Positions 1-7,673 of a DNA stretch of 25,032 nucleotides are shown piece by piece. This DNA is from a virus: positions 1 to 25,032 of the IMG/VR virus record IMGVR_UViG_3300030109_005511, one strand, 5' to 3'. Position 1 is the stretch's first letter; the number at the start of each line of letters is the position of its first letter. The notes under the pieces are model-generated. The model ran no database searches. It was not told where the DNA came from and was given only the letters and a program-made list of their open reading frames with translations. The position numbers and the translations under genes are program-made.

Positions 1-2
1 GG

Positions 3-1367
3 GCAACCGGAACACACGCAAAGGGTAGCATCAATGATGTAGCCACCTTGTTTGCTGGTACGGCAGCGTCAACTGGACTTTCTGCTTCGACGGGTGTTCT
101 CAGCGTAAGCGACCTGCACCCTGTAGGTGTTGACGGCGCAAACAACCAGATCTTAACGGATGATGGTGATGGTACCGTAAGTTCGGAGTCTAAGCTTACT
201 TTTGATGGCACAACGCTTTTAGTGGATTCAGATGTAACGGCAACGACAAACCACACGACTGTTGGCGCACACATTGATTACGATGCCACAGGGATTATCG
301 CTTCTGGTCAAACCGGAAACAATGTCGGCCTTGATGTAGATATCAACTCTGACAGCCCGACGATGGTAGGCACAGTCAATAACATTGGCTTAGACATCGA
401 CCTAACTGGTGGGACTTCGGGCACACAAACTAACGTTGGTGTTGATGTTAACGTAAGCGGTGCTGACACCAACATTGCGGCTTTGTTTAACGGCGGTAAC
501 GTCGGTATTGGAACTGCTGCCCCCAGTCAGATTCTTCAGGTAGCTGCTGCTGCTCCTATTGTTGTAGTTCAAAACTCAACGAATGAGCACACTGATGGCG
601 GCGCTGAGTCTAAGGTGCTTTTCGGTGACCACGCAGGGAACGCATTGAGTCAGATTGAGGGCTCTCACGCTGGTGCCTCAGATGACGCTAAGGGTCAGTT
701 TAGGGTTTCGACTAACAATGGGTCGGGTATTCAGCTGGCAATGAGTATCGACGATACTCAGCTTACAACATTTTCTGGTGATGTTATTGTTGCTGGAACG
801 GACCCGAAAATTGTAATCGGTGATGCTGGTACAGAAGACACCATGTTGCTGTTCGATGGCAACGCACAAGATTTCCATGTTGCGTTGGATGACTCTGCAG
901 ACGATTTGGTCATTGGTGTCGGGAATGCTGCGGGAACAACAACAGCGATTGCGATTAACGAAAACGCTCAGGTTTCTGTTGTAGACGCGTTTGCTGCAAA
1001 TACTGCAGGCTCATTCGGAACCTTTTCTGACGGAGACGCTACTCCATCTGTGGGTACTGGCAACCTGTGGAAGCACCACGCATCCGATCAAACAATCACA
1101 ATGTTTGATGACGGTATCGCCGGTCAAATCATCACAGTCATTTCTACGGCTGCAATCACATACGATGTAACAAGCACCAACCTTAAGGGCGGTAGCACTG
1201 ACATTGTGACGGCCAACGGCGACGTTACTCAGTGGTGCTTTGACGGCACTAACTGGTATCTTCTTCAGTTTATGGATGTGTCGGCTGACATGTCTACCAT
1301 CGGCGGGGGTGGCGGAGCTACCTTGGATTTAGATCTCATTCTTCATACTCAAGTATTTGGGCGATAA
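3..1367 (+). CDS. Tail fibre-like structural protein (5' end outside window)
   Basis: The reading frame is open to the left edge of the window, so the gene is truncated at its 5' end; the first visible TTG or ATG should not be taken as the start. The visible ~454 residues are low in Lys/Arg and rich in Gly, Asp, Asn, Thr and Val, with short alternating beta-type repeats (GLDVDINSD, GLDIDLTGG, GVDVNVSG). A NVGIGTAAPSQILQV segment follows about a third of the way along. NVGIGT-x-x-P-x-x-x-L-x-V repeats are common in fibre and appendage proteins of tailed phages. The C-terminal part carries a TDIVTANGDVTQWCFDGTNWYL segment like those ending phage beta-helical fibres. It heads the + strand late operon, 9 bases before the next gene. 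I infer a tail fibre or similar virion appendage. The precise role is not shown. Confidence 0.75.
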   Translation, partial: ATGTHAKGSINDVATLFAGTAASTGLSASTGVLSVSDLHPVGVDGANNQILTDDGDGTVSSESKLTFDGTTLLVDSDVTATTNHTTVGAHIDYDATGIIASGQTGNNVGLDVDINSDSPTMVGTVNNIGLDIDLTGGTSGTQTNVGVDVNVSGADTNIAALFNGGNVGIGTAAPSQILQVAAAAPIVVVQNSTNEHTDGGAESKVLFGDHAGNALSQIEGSHAGASDDAKGQFRVSTNNGSGIQLAMSIDDTQLTTFSGDVIVAGTDPKIVIGDAGTEDTMLLFDGNAQDFHVALDDSADDLVIGVGNAAGTTTAIAINENAQVSVVDAFAANTAGSFGTFSDGDATPSVGTGNLWKHHASDQTITMFDDGIAGQIITVISTAAITYDVTSTNLKGGSTDIVTANGDVTQWCFDGTNWYLLQFMDVSADMSTIGGGGGATLDLDLILHTQVFGR

Positions 1368-1376
1368 GGAAATACA

Positions 1377-1736
1377 ATGGCAGTTATTGCAAAACAAGAA
1401 CTTTCAGTAGGTACTGACGGAATTGGCGTCAAAGTTGCGGCTACAGCTAGTGCTGGAACAACGATTCATACAGCCAACAATGTCACAGGTACAGGTGAAT
1501 ACGACGAGATTTACTTGTATGCTACCAATACGAACACTTCTGCAGAGACTCTTGTGGTTGAGTTTGGGGGTACAACTGCGGTAACCAACGAGATTCGACA
1601 CATTGTCCAGCCGAGTGAAACCGTTTTAGTTGTGCCAGGTTTAATCTTGCAGAACTCTTTGGTGGTTAAGGCTTACTCTACTACCGCTAATAAAGTCACT
1701 ATCCATGGCTTTGTGAACAGGATTACCGCTAGCTGA
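1377..1736 (+). CDS. Small beta-rich virion-associated protein, paralogue of the 3677 gene
   Basis: This 119-residue protein has no Cys, no signal peptide and alternating hydrophobic residues typical of a beta sandwich. It aligns along its whole length with the 3677-4036 product: both have a TTIH segment near residue 30, a NTSAETLVVEFGGT / NISTSPETVTLHFAGT block, a V-P-x-E-T/S-V-L block and a V-x-x-H-G-(F/Y)-x-N C-terminus. An AAGGAA ribosome site precedes the ATG. The stop overlaps the ATG of the next gene (TGATG). From position and composition I infer a capsid decoration, fibre or connector accessory protein; no named family is recognised. Confidence 0.7.
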   Translation: MAVIAKQELSVGTDGIGVKVAATASAGTTIHTANNVTGTGEYDEIYLYATNTNTSAETLVVEFGGTTAVTNEIRHIVQPSETVLVVPGLILQNSLVVKAYSTTANKVTIHGFVNRITAS

Positions 1737-2620
1737 TGGCTCGACGCTTAACCATGCCAGGAAACTTTAGTCACGCTAGCAACGGCGTAGCGAAACACGC
1801 CCATACTGGCTGGCGGCGGTTCATGTTTACTGATTCGCAGGTTACGATTGAAGATCCATCAAGCGTTCTTGGGTCTATGGTTGAGACCACAGGCAACTCT
1901 GTAGCTACTTTTGCTACGACTCATAGTGTGACTTTAGATAAATCTCCTATGCTGGGGCATGTTGGCATCATGCCCTTACTTACCCCAGAGGGGGCGCCTT
2001 TAACTTTTGGTGACCCCTTTCTTTTGCGGACACGCATTGAGCTAATCAGTATTTCTGGTGACAGTACGGCTACGACAGAAAGTTCAGCTACAGACAAGAG
2101 TAAACCTCAAATAGCGATTGGGATTGCGGAAAACGCCAGCGATGCAGACTCAACTACAAATCGGCACATGATTTTTGGTTGGAGAAACAAGGCTAACTCT
2201 TCTTCTGGCCACGCTATTGACGAATCCCCTGCTGGAATTTATGGCTCGCTAAACACCGATGGTGACGACCATTTTATTAGCAGTTTTTCTGGTCTAAATG
2301 ACGGCGCCAACTTGTACGAAGCTAACTTCTTTGTTGGTCCAGACCACGATGAGGCAAGCAACACGCACATGGCTTATCAGGTGTTTGCCGACTCCAATCA
2401 CGGAACTCCGTATGACAAAGCCGGTGGTGGTAGTCGTGGATACGCTACGACTTCTTTCAACACCAATCAGGGTTTTGATGCTGTCGCAGGTCAAGCTTAC
2501 ATCTACGCATGTGTAAGTGATTGCAACACCGTGAACAGTGCAAGTAGCGCCTGTGTCGTGACATTTAGGCTTTGGTACATGGTAGAAGCGGACATCGCTC
2601 GTGGATGGGGGACCTTGTAA
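1736..2620 (+). CDS. Putative virion protein, paralogue of the following gene
   Basis: The 294-residue product begins with a PGNFSHASNG...KHAHTGWRRF segment. The next gene begins with PGNITHKQTG...KLHTGWRTF, so the two are tandem duplicates. Other shared blocks are TFGDPFLLRTRIELI / TFGDSFILQTQNEFI, a NFFVGP / NFYVGP block and a C-terminal VTFRLWYMVEADIARGWGTL / ITCRLKYMVNSNLGKLGTG block. The protein is soluble and rich in Ser, Thr, Asp and His. The ATG overlaps the upstream stop, and its own stop overlaps the next ATG (TAATG), so translation is probably coupled. Location between fibre-like genes suggests a structural or receptor-contact protein; no family was recognised. Confidence 0.68.
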   Translation: MARRLTMPGNFSHASNGVAKHAHTGWRRFMFTDSQVTIEDPSSVLGSMVETTGNSVATFATTHSVTLDKSPMLGHVGIMPLLTPEGAPLTFGDPFLLRTRIELISISGDSTATTESSATDKSKPQIAIGIAENASDADSTTNRHMIFGWRNKANSSSGHAIDESPAGIYGSLNTDGDDHFISSFSGLNDGANLYEANFFVGPDHDEASNTHMAYQVFADSNHGTPYDKAGGGSRGYATTSFNTNQGFDAVAGQAYIYACVSDCNTVNSASSACVVTFRLWYMVEADIARGWGTL

Positions 2621-3465
2621 TGAGTAGAACGCCGGGGAATATTACCCATAAGCAAACAGGTACGAGCAAGAAACTGCATACAGGCTGGAGAACTTTCGAT
2701 CCACTTGCTTCAGATGCCGTGTCGAACGACCCAAATAGTATGGTAAGCGCCATGACCATAGACGCGGCGGGTCAGATTCAGTTTACTCTTACTGACGCGC
2801 TTACGGGCCAAGACCATGCTCACACCATGGCGGTGTATGCCATTCCGTTGAAAGACAAAAACGGTAGGGGTATTACTTTTGGTGACTCATTTATTCTTCA
2901 AACACAAAATGAGTTTATCAATAGTAGTGGAAACCTTGTTGGAACAAATCAGCATGACCCTATTTGGGGATTAGCTATCGGTCAACGCAACACAGATATA
3001 CATGCGGCCAGTGCTCACATCAACTATCTCGCCACCGGCTTCCACATCAAGACTGCGTCTACCGACACTCCGAAGTTTCATATCTTTCATGGTAAACGAA
3101 ATAGTGCTTCCGCATACAACAGCGGAGCGGGGTCCAGTAAAGGCTTAACAACTAAGCACTTGATCTCTAACTTTTACGTGGGTCCTTGTGTTGGTTCAGC
3201 GTCACAAGACACGGATACCGTTTGGTCTCATTCTTGGTTCGGTCAAAATGCTTCTGCCAGCTATGCGAAGCACACGTCAGCGATCCTTAGTGAAGAGATA
3301 GCCAATGTTAATGGTGTTTTTGACGTAGACACTCAGGTGTATCTGTGGGCTTTCTTTGGCTGCGAAGACAACACGGACGGAAGCGCCGATCCGGCCGTCA
3401 TAACTTGCAGGCTAAAATATATGGTTAACTCTAACCTCGGTAAACTTGGGACAGGTGCAGCATGA
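2620..3465 (+). CDS. Putative virion protein, paralogue of the preceding gene
   Basis: I place the start at the ATG at 2620, which overlaps the previous TAA. The frame is open further upstream to 2572, but only residues from MSRTPGN onward align with the N-terminus of the neighbouring paralogue. The ~281-residue product shares with it the HTGWR motif near residue 20, the TFGDSF block, the NFYVGP block and the C-terminal RLKYMV block. It is otherwise strongly diverged, suggesting an old duplication. The stop overlaps the next start as ATGA. A virion surface or fibre accessory role is inferred from location. Confidence 0.68.
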   Translation: MSRTPGNITHKQTGTSKKLHTGWRTFDPLASDAVSNDPNSMVSAMTIDAAGQIQFTLTDALTGQDHAHTMAVYAIPLKDKNGRGITFGDSFILQTQNEFINSSGNLVGTNQHDPIWGLAIGQRNTDIHAASAHINYLATGFHIKTASTDTPKFHIFHGKRNSASAYNSGAGSSKGLTTKHLISNFYVGPCVGSASQDTDTVWSHSWFGQNASASYAKHTSAILSEEIANVNGVFDVDTQVYLWAFFGCEDNTDGSADPAVITCRLKYMVNSNLGKLGTGAA

Positions 3466-3668
3466 CTTCTGATGACTGTGAAAACTCTATGCATGAGGTT
3501 AGCGTATCAACCGAAACGCGGACTATTTCAGGCGACGGTACGTCGAATACATATGAGATGGTTCGTGTCGGTCATATGATAGACAAGTCAATCTGGGACG
3601 CTGCTCTCGCATCAGCCGATGATGCTCTTGTTTTTGTTCAGTGGCTCGAGTCAAAGCGTGATTTTTAG
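3462..3668 (+). CDS. Small hypothetical protein in late operon
   Basis: This 68-residue acidic protein starts at an ATG overlapping the previous stop by four bases (ATGA) and ends eight bases before the next gene. It contains a beta-prone first half (EVSVSTETRTISGDGTSNTYEMV) and a helical second half ending WLESKRDF. No Cys pair, membrane segment or known motif is evident. The tight coupling on both sides argues that it is a real gene of the structural operon. Function is unknown. Confidence 0.6.
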   Translation: MTSDDCENSMHEVSVSTETRTISGDGTSNTYEMVRVGHMIDKSIWDAALASADDALVFVQWLESKRDF

Positions 3669-3676
3669 GATTTTTT

Positions 3677-4036
3677 ATGGCAACTATCGTAAGAAATCAC
3701 CTTTCTGGCTCCACTAATGGAATACCTTTTGCGCTTGCTGTAAATACTGGCACATTCACAACGATTCATAGCATCACCACAACTACGGCTGATTTTGAAG
3801 AAGTCTGGGTTTGGTTATCAAACATTTCTACGAGCCCAGAGACTGTGACATTACACTTTGCTGGAACGGGTGATGCCAATAAAGTCAAAGTTAAAGTACC
3901 AGCAGAAAGCACAGTTCTTGCCTGTCCAGGTTGGACGTTTCAGGGGGCTAGTGGTCCAAACACAATCACAGGCGCAAGCCAAAACCCAAACGTTGTGAAC
4001 GTTCATGGGTATATCAACCTTATAGATGATTCTTAG
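3677..4036 (+). CDS. Small beta-rich virion-associated protein, paralogue of the 1377 gene
   Basis: The product is 119 residues, the same length as its paralogue at 1377-1736. The shared TTIH, ETVTLHFAGT, P-x-E-S-T-V-L and VNVHGYIN blocks support homology. It lacks membrane segments and is predicted to be all beta. An AGGA site lies six bases before the ATG. The two copies are separated by the 1736/2620 pair, so the order is A-B-B'-c-A', which suggests a block duplication that included neighbours followed by divergence. A structural accessory role is inferred. Confidence 0.7.
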   Translation: MATIVRNHLSGSTNGIPFALAVNTGTFTTIHSITTTTADFEEVWVWLSNISTSPETVTLHFAGTGDANKVKVKVPAESTVLACPGWTFQGASGPNTITGASQNPNVVNVHGYINLIDDS

Positions 4037-4058
4037 TTATAAGAACATATGGCATAAT
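4030..4058 (+). promoter_or_regulatory. Candidate internal late promoter
   Basis: The 45-base gap before the 4082 gene contains CATAAT at 4053-4058, preceded by a TG in the extended -10 position, and a weak -35 (TTCTTA, 4030-4035) at 17 bases. This is one of the few + strand gaps big enough for a promoter. The match is visible but weak. Confidence 0.35.
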
Positions 4059-4081
4059 AGAAACACTTCTAAGGATCTTCA

Positions 4082-4459
4082 ATGGCACTTTCTTCAGCTC
4101 AATTTGACAGTACGGTTCTCACGTACAGGATCATCAAGCAAACGATTACTAACGCTACACCAAACGTGGATGTAACGTCTGAGTCTGGAAGGCTGTATGA
4201 AATATCTTTGGTCAATGGATCATCTTCTAATGCTTATTTCAAACTGACGTTGAGTGATGAAGCCGTAACGGTCGGCACAACTCTCCCTGAGATGATGATT
4301 CGAGTCAATGCTGCAGAATCTAAACGGTGGTATATTCCAGGTGGTTTGGCATTTACCCGATTGAGTTTTTGGGCAGTCACTGGCCCGACCGATAACAACA
4401 CCACATCGCCGACCTTAAATAGCGGTAACGGTTTAATCACTACACTTGTAGTTTCATAG
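4082..4459 (+). CDS. ~125-residue virion beta-protein family, copy 1
   Basis: The 125-residue product defines a family present several times in this window. Its core runs: L-Y-E-I-S-L-x-N, then NAYFKL, then TVGTT-x-P-E-M, then a Y/F-x-I-P-x-G-L-x-F segment, then LSFW-x-x-T-x-P, and a final hydrophobic strand. The copies at 5288, 5737 and 17289 carry the same blocks in the same order; 4470 and 17686 are more distant. The protein is soluble and all beta by inspection. AAGGA lies eight bases before the ATG. I infer a capsid or tail decoration subunit. A minor fibre protein is the main alternative. Confidence 0.7.
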   Translation: MALSSAQFDSTVLTYRIIKQTITNATPNVDVTSESGRLYEISLVNGSSSNAYFKLTLSDEAVTVGTTLPEMMIRVNAAESKRWYIPGGLAFTRLSFWAVTGPTDNNTTSPTLNSGNGLITTLVVS

Positions 4460-4469
4460 GGAGGTTGAA

Positions 4470-4853
4470 ATGGCTGTAACAACAGGAACGGTTCCAGCAG
4501 CTCTTGCTGACACTTTAGTAACTGATGGCGCTGTAACTGATGGTAGCGCTACTCAAGCCAGCTCAGGGTCAACTACGTGGTACTACCTTATGGGTGATGG
4601 GTCTAGTGGTGTAGTTACAACGAGCACGTCATACATTAAAGTATACGACGACACTTCTGGTTCGCCCGATAGTAACAACCCTGATTACGTTTTTCCTGTT
4701 CTAGCTGGTGAGAAAATCGAGTACGTATGCTGTGAAGGAAACGCTCTTGCCGGTGGCTTGCGTTACTGGGGAACATCAACGAAAGCTAATGGATCTACTC
4801 AAGCCCCAACAGAAGCTGCCAACGCTTTGGTAGCTAAGTTCCTCTTTATTTAG
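4470..4853 (+). CDS. ~125-residue virion beta-protein family, divergent copy 2
   Basis: The 127-residue product starts MAVTTGTVPAALADTLV; the 17686 product starts MAVTTTTASNPLVTTV. The two share a Thr/Val/Asp-rich N-terminus, a S-x-Y-I-(K/H) strand, a tyrosine- and cysteine-containing middle (EYVCCEG versus LYCGAGSSCYYY) and a C-terminal Q-A-P/S-P-TEA-x-x-x-x-x-x-F strand. I read it as the second subtype of the family. A strong GGGAGG site lies before the ATG. It directly follows copy 1, exactly as 17686 follows 17289. Structural role inferred. Confidence 0.62.
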   Translation: MAVTTGTVPAALADTLVTDGAVTDGSATQASSGSTTWYYLMGDGSSGVVTTSTSYIKVYDDTSGSPDSNNPDYVFPVLAGEKIEYVCCEGNALAGGLRYWGTSTKANGSTQAPTEAANALVAKFLFI

Positions 4854-4861
4854 GAGAAGTC

Positions 4862-5059
4862 ATGAAAGACTTTATCAACTCTCTTTTTTGTTCTCAAAAG
4901 CGTATCTCTTGGCGTAGGCTTGCTGTTTTGGTCCTTGGTACTGGCCTACTTGCTGCTGGTCTTCTCGCTTCGGACCAGTGGCTGTACGTAGCGCTTGCTT
5001 ACATTGCTGGCGATTCAGCCGAAAAAGCAATGGCTGCTATTAACATTGGTAAAAAGTAG
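4862..5059 (+). CDS. Small membrane protein, holin-like candidate
   Basis: The 65-residue product has a basic N-terminus (SQKRISWRR, residues 11-19) followed by a hydrophobic helix at about 20-36. A second, shorter hydrophobic stretch lies at 38-50, and the tail is short and charged. Size and the basic-then-hydrophobic layout fit a small phage holin or an inner-membrane structural accessory protein. It is, however, separated from the lysis-like cluster by three genes. AGGAG precedes the ATG. No family signature was recognised, so the holin assignment is inference. Confidence 0.55.
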   Translation: MKDFINSLFCSQKRISWRRLAVLVLGTGLLAAGLLASDQWLYVALAYIAGDSAEKAMAAINIGKK

Positions 5060-5068
5060 GAGTACATG

Positions 5069-5284
5069 ATGCCAAATTTGACACCAGAACAAGAAGCCAA
5101 GTTAAACGAAATCAATGCAGGTGAAGGTAAAACCCTTAGTCCATCTCAAAAAGCAATTATTTTAAAGTTTGGAACGATTGACATCAAAGGTAAAAAGCCG
5201 AATGAGTCGATGTCCGTTGATATTCCTGCTGGACCAAAGGTGGTTCCAAAGCAAAGAGAACTGCCAACTATGGAAGACAAATAG
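5069..5284 (+). CDS. Small hypothetical protein in late operon
   Basis: Two adjacent ATGs exist (5066 and 5069). The AGGAG at 5058-5062 is only three bases from the first but six from the second, so I choose 5069. The ~71-residue product is soluble, Lys/Glu/Pro-rich, with a helical first half (TPEQEAKLNEINAGEGKTL) and an extended Pro-rich end. Its stop lies three bases before the next gene, consistent with coupling. No function is recognised. Confidence 0.55.
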   Translation: MPNLTPEQEAKLNEINAGEGKTLSPSQKAIILKFGTIDIKGKKPNESMSVDIPAGPKVVPKQRELPTMEDK

Positions 5285-5287
5285 TAA

Positions 5288-5731
5288 ATGGCAGCCTCAA
5301 TTACCAAATTTGATGATGCGTTTGAATACAAAGTTATTGTAGACACATCATGCAGTAACACTGCAGTTGAAAATGTAACTGCAGAGCCTGGGTACATTTA
5401 TTCGATCTCATTGGATAACGCAGGCTCACAGTCAGATTCTTATTTTAAGTTTTTTGATGCTGCTGACGTAACTATGGGCACTACAGTTGCTGACATGGTT
5501 TTAAAAGTAAAAGCAAACTCAAGATATGTATTTGAAATACCAAAAGGACTTTACTTTACGTATTTGTCATTTGCTTGTACCGCTAATCCAAACCCGGCTG
5601 ATAACACTGCTGTAGGCGGTGGGGTAGTGGTCAGAATTAGTGTTGGAAAAACTAAATATACTGCCCAAAATATTTCTCAAAATATTGAATCGGGCGAATC
5701 TTCATCTCCTGATTTAGGGGCATACGAGTAG
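5288..5731 (+). CDS. ~125-residue virion beta-protein family, copy 3 with C-terminal extension
   Basis: The 147-residue product carries the family core: IYSISLDN, SYFKFFDA, VTMGTTVADM, FEIPKGLYFTYLSFACT. After the usual final strand (VVVRISV) it has about 25 extra residues rich in Ser, Gln, Asn and Glu. No clear ribosome site precedes the ATG, which sits three bases after the upstream stop, so coupled translation is likely. Structural accessory role inferred from the family context. Confidence 0.65.
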   Translation: MAASITKFDDAFEYKVIVDTSCSNTAVENVTAEPGYIYSISLDNAGSQSDSYFKFFDAADVTMGTTVADMVLKVKANSRYVFEIPKGLYFTYLSFACTANPNPADNTAVGGGVVVRISVGKTKYTAQNISQNIESGESSSPDLGAYE

Positions 5732-5736
5732 CAAAA

Positions 5737-6123
5737 ATGGCTGCAATATCTACATCTACATTGACAGAGCTTGGCGGCAAGTATGTCCTTGATCGTAATG
5801 CTTCTGGTGCATCATCGAACAATAATGTTACTGGCGCCAGTGGTGTTATCTACATGATTGAAATCGATAATGAAGCCAACTCATCTGCTGTTTATTTGAA
5901 GATTCGTGATGCAGCTACTGCAACACCATCGACAGCTACTGACAATGGAGTGGGTACTCCTCATTATTCATTTATTGCTCCAGCATTTACTAAGATGTGC
6001 TACCAAATTCCACTTGGCGCTGAATTTGCTACTGGCTTAACGTTTTGGTGTACAACGTCTCCTAATGTGGGCGTTACTCAAAATGCAAGAAGCCCTGTAA
6101 TTGTCAAACTGCTTACGACCTAA
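5737..6123 (+). CDS. ~125-residue virion beta-protein family, copy 4
   Basis: The 128-residue product has the family blocks: VIYMIEIDN, SAVYLKIRDA, a PHYSFIAPAF segment where others have TLPEM, CYQIPLGAEFATGLTFWCTTSP, and a final VIVKLLTT strand. It lies five bases after copy 3 with little ribosome-site sequence, so it is probably translationally coupled. This makes four family members between 4082 and 6123, with two more at 17289 and 17686. Confidence 0.65.
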   Translation: MAAISTSTLTELGGKYVLDRNASGASSNNNVTGASGVIYMIEIDNEANSSAVYLKIRDAATATPSTATDNGVGTPHYSFIAPAFTKMCYQIPLGAEFATGLTFWCTTSPNVGVTQNARSPVIVKLLTT

Positions 6124-6128
6124 GTGAA

Positions 6129-6371
6129 ATGAATGAGCTCATCACCATTGTTGTATCCCTCGTGTTTGGCCTTCTGGCATTTTTGGTTGGAAAAAGAAAG
6201 TCTTCCAAATCAAAACCTGAGCCTAAGCCGCCAGAAAACAAAGCTGCTGATGCGGCTATGGATTCTGTTAAAGAAGCCTTTGAGCAAGAAGTAGATCGAA
6301 TTAAATCAGCCACTGATGGTGATTCTGCTGCTACTGATCTTGCTGATCTTGGTAATGCGAGACGACGATGA
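6129..6371 (+). CDS. Small single-span membrane protein, lysis-cluster candidate
   Basis: The 80-residue product has one hydrophobic helix at residues 4-21, a basic Lys/Ser/Pro-rich linker (GKRKSSKSKPEPKPPENK) and a charged helical C-terminus. The layout resembles inner-membrane-anchored phage accessory proteins such as i-spanins or holin partners, but there is no diagnostic motif. It starts the block of membrane genes that leads to the candidate endolysin, and its stop overlaps the next ATG. Confidence 0.55.
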   Translation: MNELITIVVSLVFGLLAFLVGKRKSSKSKPEPKPPENKAADAAMDSVKEAFEQEVDRIKSATDGDSAATDLADLGNARRR

Positions 6372-6814
6372 TGACGGGGCTCCTCCTCTTCCTTGGTTTG
6401 GTCTATGCGTCAGACCCTATTGAGCGGCCTGCCGCACCAGACCCTGTAAAGGAAGAATGTTTAAAGGTTCTCCCGATAAATAAGAGCAAACCTTTACCTC
6501 CATCGTTGTTCGATACAAACGGAATCGCCAAATGCTCCGCAGTTGCTGTTCCGCTTTCTCAGTTTTCTGATTTACTGCAGACTGAAAGGTGGGGCGTAGC
6601 GATTCAATCTCAGTACAGAATTGAAACTTCAAAGCTGGAAATGGAACGAGATTGGTACAAAGAGCAACTAAATGATGCGCTAAAACCAAAACCGTGGCTA
6701 GAAAGACCTGGAACTCAGCGTTGGCTTGGTAGAATTGAGACAATAGTTATCGTCGGTATTGTCACTGCCGGGTTAGGTGCTACATATCATTACACATCAG
6801 GAGCAGGAAAATGA
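6368..6814 (+). CDS. Exported protein with C-terminal membrane anchor, lysis-cluster candidate
   Basis: The 148-residue product has a hydrophobic leader (residues 1-15, ending VYAS) typical of a signal peptide. It then has a Pro-rich segment, two Cys (31 and 56), an amphipathic Glu/Lys helix at about 80-105 and a hydrophobic helix at about 122-140. It would sit in the periplasm tethered to the inner membrane, a topology seen in spanin-type proteins. ATG codons at 6368 and 6371 are both possible; the first overlaps the previous stop as ATGA. The spanin-like role is inference from topology and neighbours. Confidence 0.55.
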   Translation: MMTGLLLFLGLVYASDPIERPAAPDPVKEECLKVLPINKSKPLPPSLFDTNGIAKCSAVAVPLSQFSDLLQTERWGVAIQSQYRIETSKLEMERDWYKEQLNDALKPKPWLERPGTQRWLGRIETIVIVGIVTAGLGATYHYTSGAGK

Positions 6815-7098
6815 ATATTAAAGATATAGCCATTCCCTGCGGCACGATATTGTTTGCGGCTGGCGCTGCTTTTGCTTCGTTTGAATCAGCTGCTCAAGAC
6901 ACAGAAGAGCTCGAACGTAGAGTTACAATCATTGAGTCTAAAGAGGGCAAGCAGGAAGTCGTTGATCTTAAGATTGAGGGTGTAGAAAAGCGCCTTGATA
7001 AGATGGAAGAACTCATGGGTAAAATGCTCGAGGTTCAACAGCAGCAAGCTATCAACCAAGCCAAGATTTGCGCTGCAACAAACGCGAGATGTAACTGA
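6811..7098 (+). CDS. Membrane-anchored coiled-coil protein, lysis-cluster candidate
   Basis: The 95-residue product has an N-terminal hydrophobic helix (residues 5-24), then a long coiled coil (about 30-84) with E/K/L heptads, and two Cys near the end (87, 94). This layout resembles phage i-spanin-like and holin-associated proteins. It overlaps both neighbours by a few bases and immediately precedes the candidate endolysin. The 18768-19076 product has the same architecture in a second place. Confidence 0.55.
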   Translation: MNIKDIAIPCGTILFAAGAAFASFESAAQDTEELERRVTIIESKEGKQEVVDLKIEGVEKRLDKMEELMGKMLEVQQQQAINQAKICAATNARCN

Positions 7099-7673
7099 TG
7101 AGACCACTTATTCTTGATTACGTTGACTCTCTTGGGCACACTGTATTCGAGAATGGTCAGTACAACCTAAACATCATTGGTATTCGCAGTAAGGATCATC
7201 AGGCTAACAGCTTTGATGATCGCATCTGTGTGGTGTTTAGAGATGAGAATGGGTGGATAGCCCGCACTTGGGAATGCACTACAGAGCCCGGACGATACTG
7301 GCTCGAAAACCCCAGCAACGTCAACGGAACTGCTATTCTTGTACCTGGGCAGTATCGATCTGTTTGGAAGATCGACAAGCACCAAGGACGATATGATGCG
7401 CTCTGCCAGAGGAACGGCACGGTCAAAGTTTATCGGGACGACAATAAAGACGACGTTATTGATCTTGATGTGGACTCAATTACTGAAGGGATGTATGGCA
7501 TCAATATCCACAAGGCGGGGTCAGCCTCGACGCAAGTAAACAAGTGGTCCGCCGGATGTCAAGTTTTCAGCCACAGCGCTGACTTTGAAGAGTTCATGAG
7601 CATTTGCTACGCAGCAAAAGAGAAGTGGGGTAACAGCTTTACGTACACGCTGATTGATGAACCAGATTTCTAA
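7098..7673 (+). CDS. Putative YkuD-like cell-wall enzyme, candidate endolysin
   Basis: The 191-residue product contains GMYGINIHKAG followed by WSAGCQVF: His138, then 12 residues, then Ser151-Ala-Gly-Cys154. L,D-transpeptidase (YkuD) catalytic sites have a His some residues before an S/T-H-G-C motif, with Cys as the nucleophile. Here the second His is replaced by Ala and the spacing is slightly short. There is no signal peptide. Its place among small membrane proteins suggests it is the peptidoglycan-cutting enzyme of the lysis cluster, with export via a holin. The fold assignment is by motif only. A virion-associated wall-processing enzyme is the alternative. Confidence 0.6.
   Translation: MRPLILDYVDSLGHTVFENGQYNLNIIGIRSKDHQANSFDDRICVVFRDENGWIARTWECTTEPGRYWLENPSNVNGTAILVPGQYRSVWKIDKHQGRYDALCQRNGTVKVYRDDNKDDVIDLDVDSITEGMYGINIHKAGSASTQVNKWSAGCQVFSHSADFEEFMSICYAAKEKWGNSFTYTLIDEPDF

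Noticed and set aside
2572-2619. Earlier start for the second 290-residue paralogue
   Set aside because: Only residues from 2620 align with the neighbouring paralogue, and 2620 overlaps the upstream stop.
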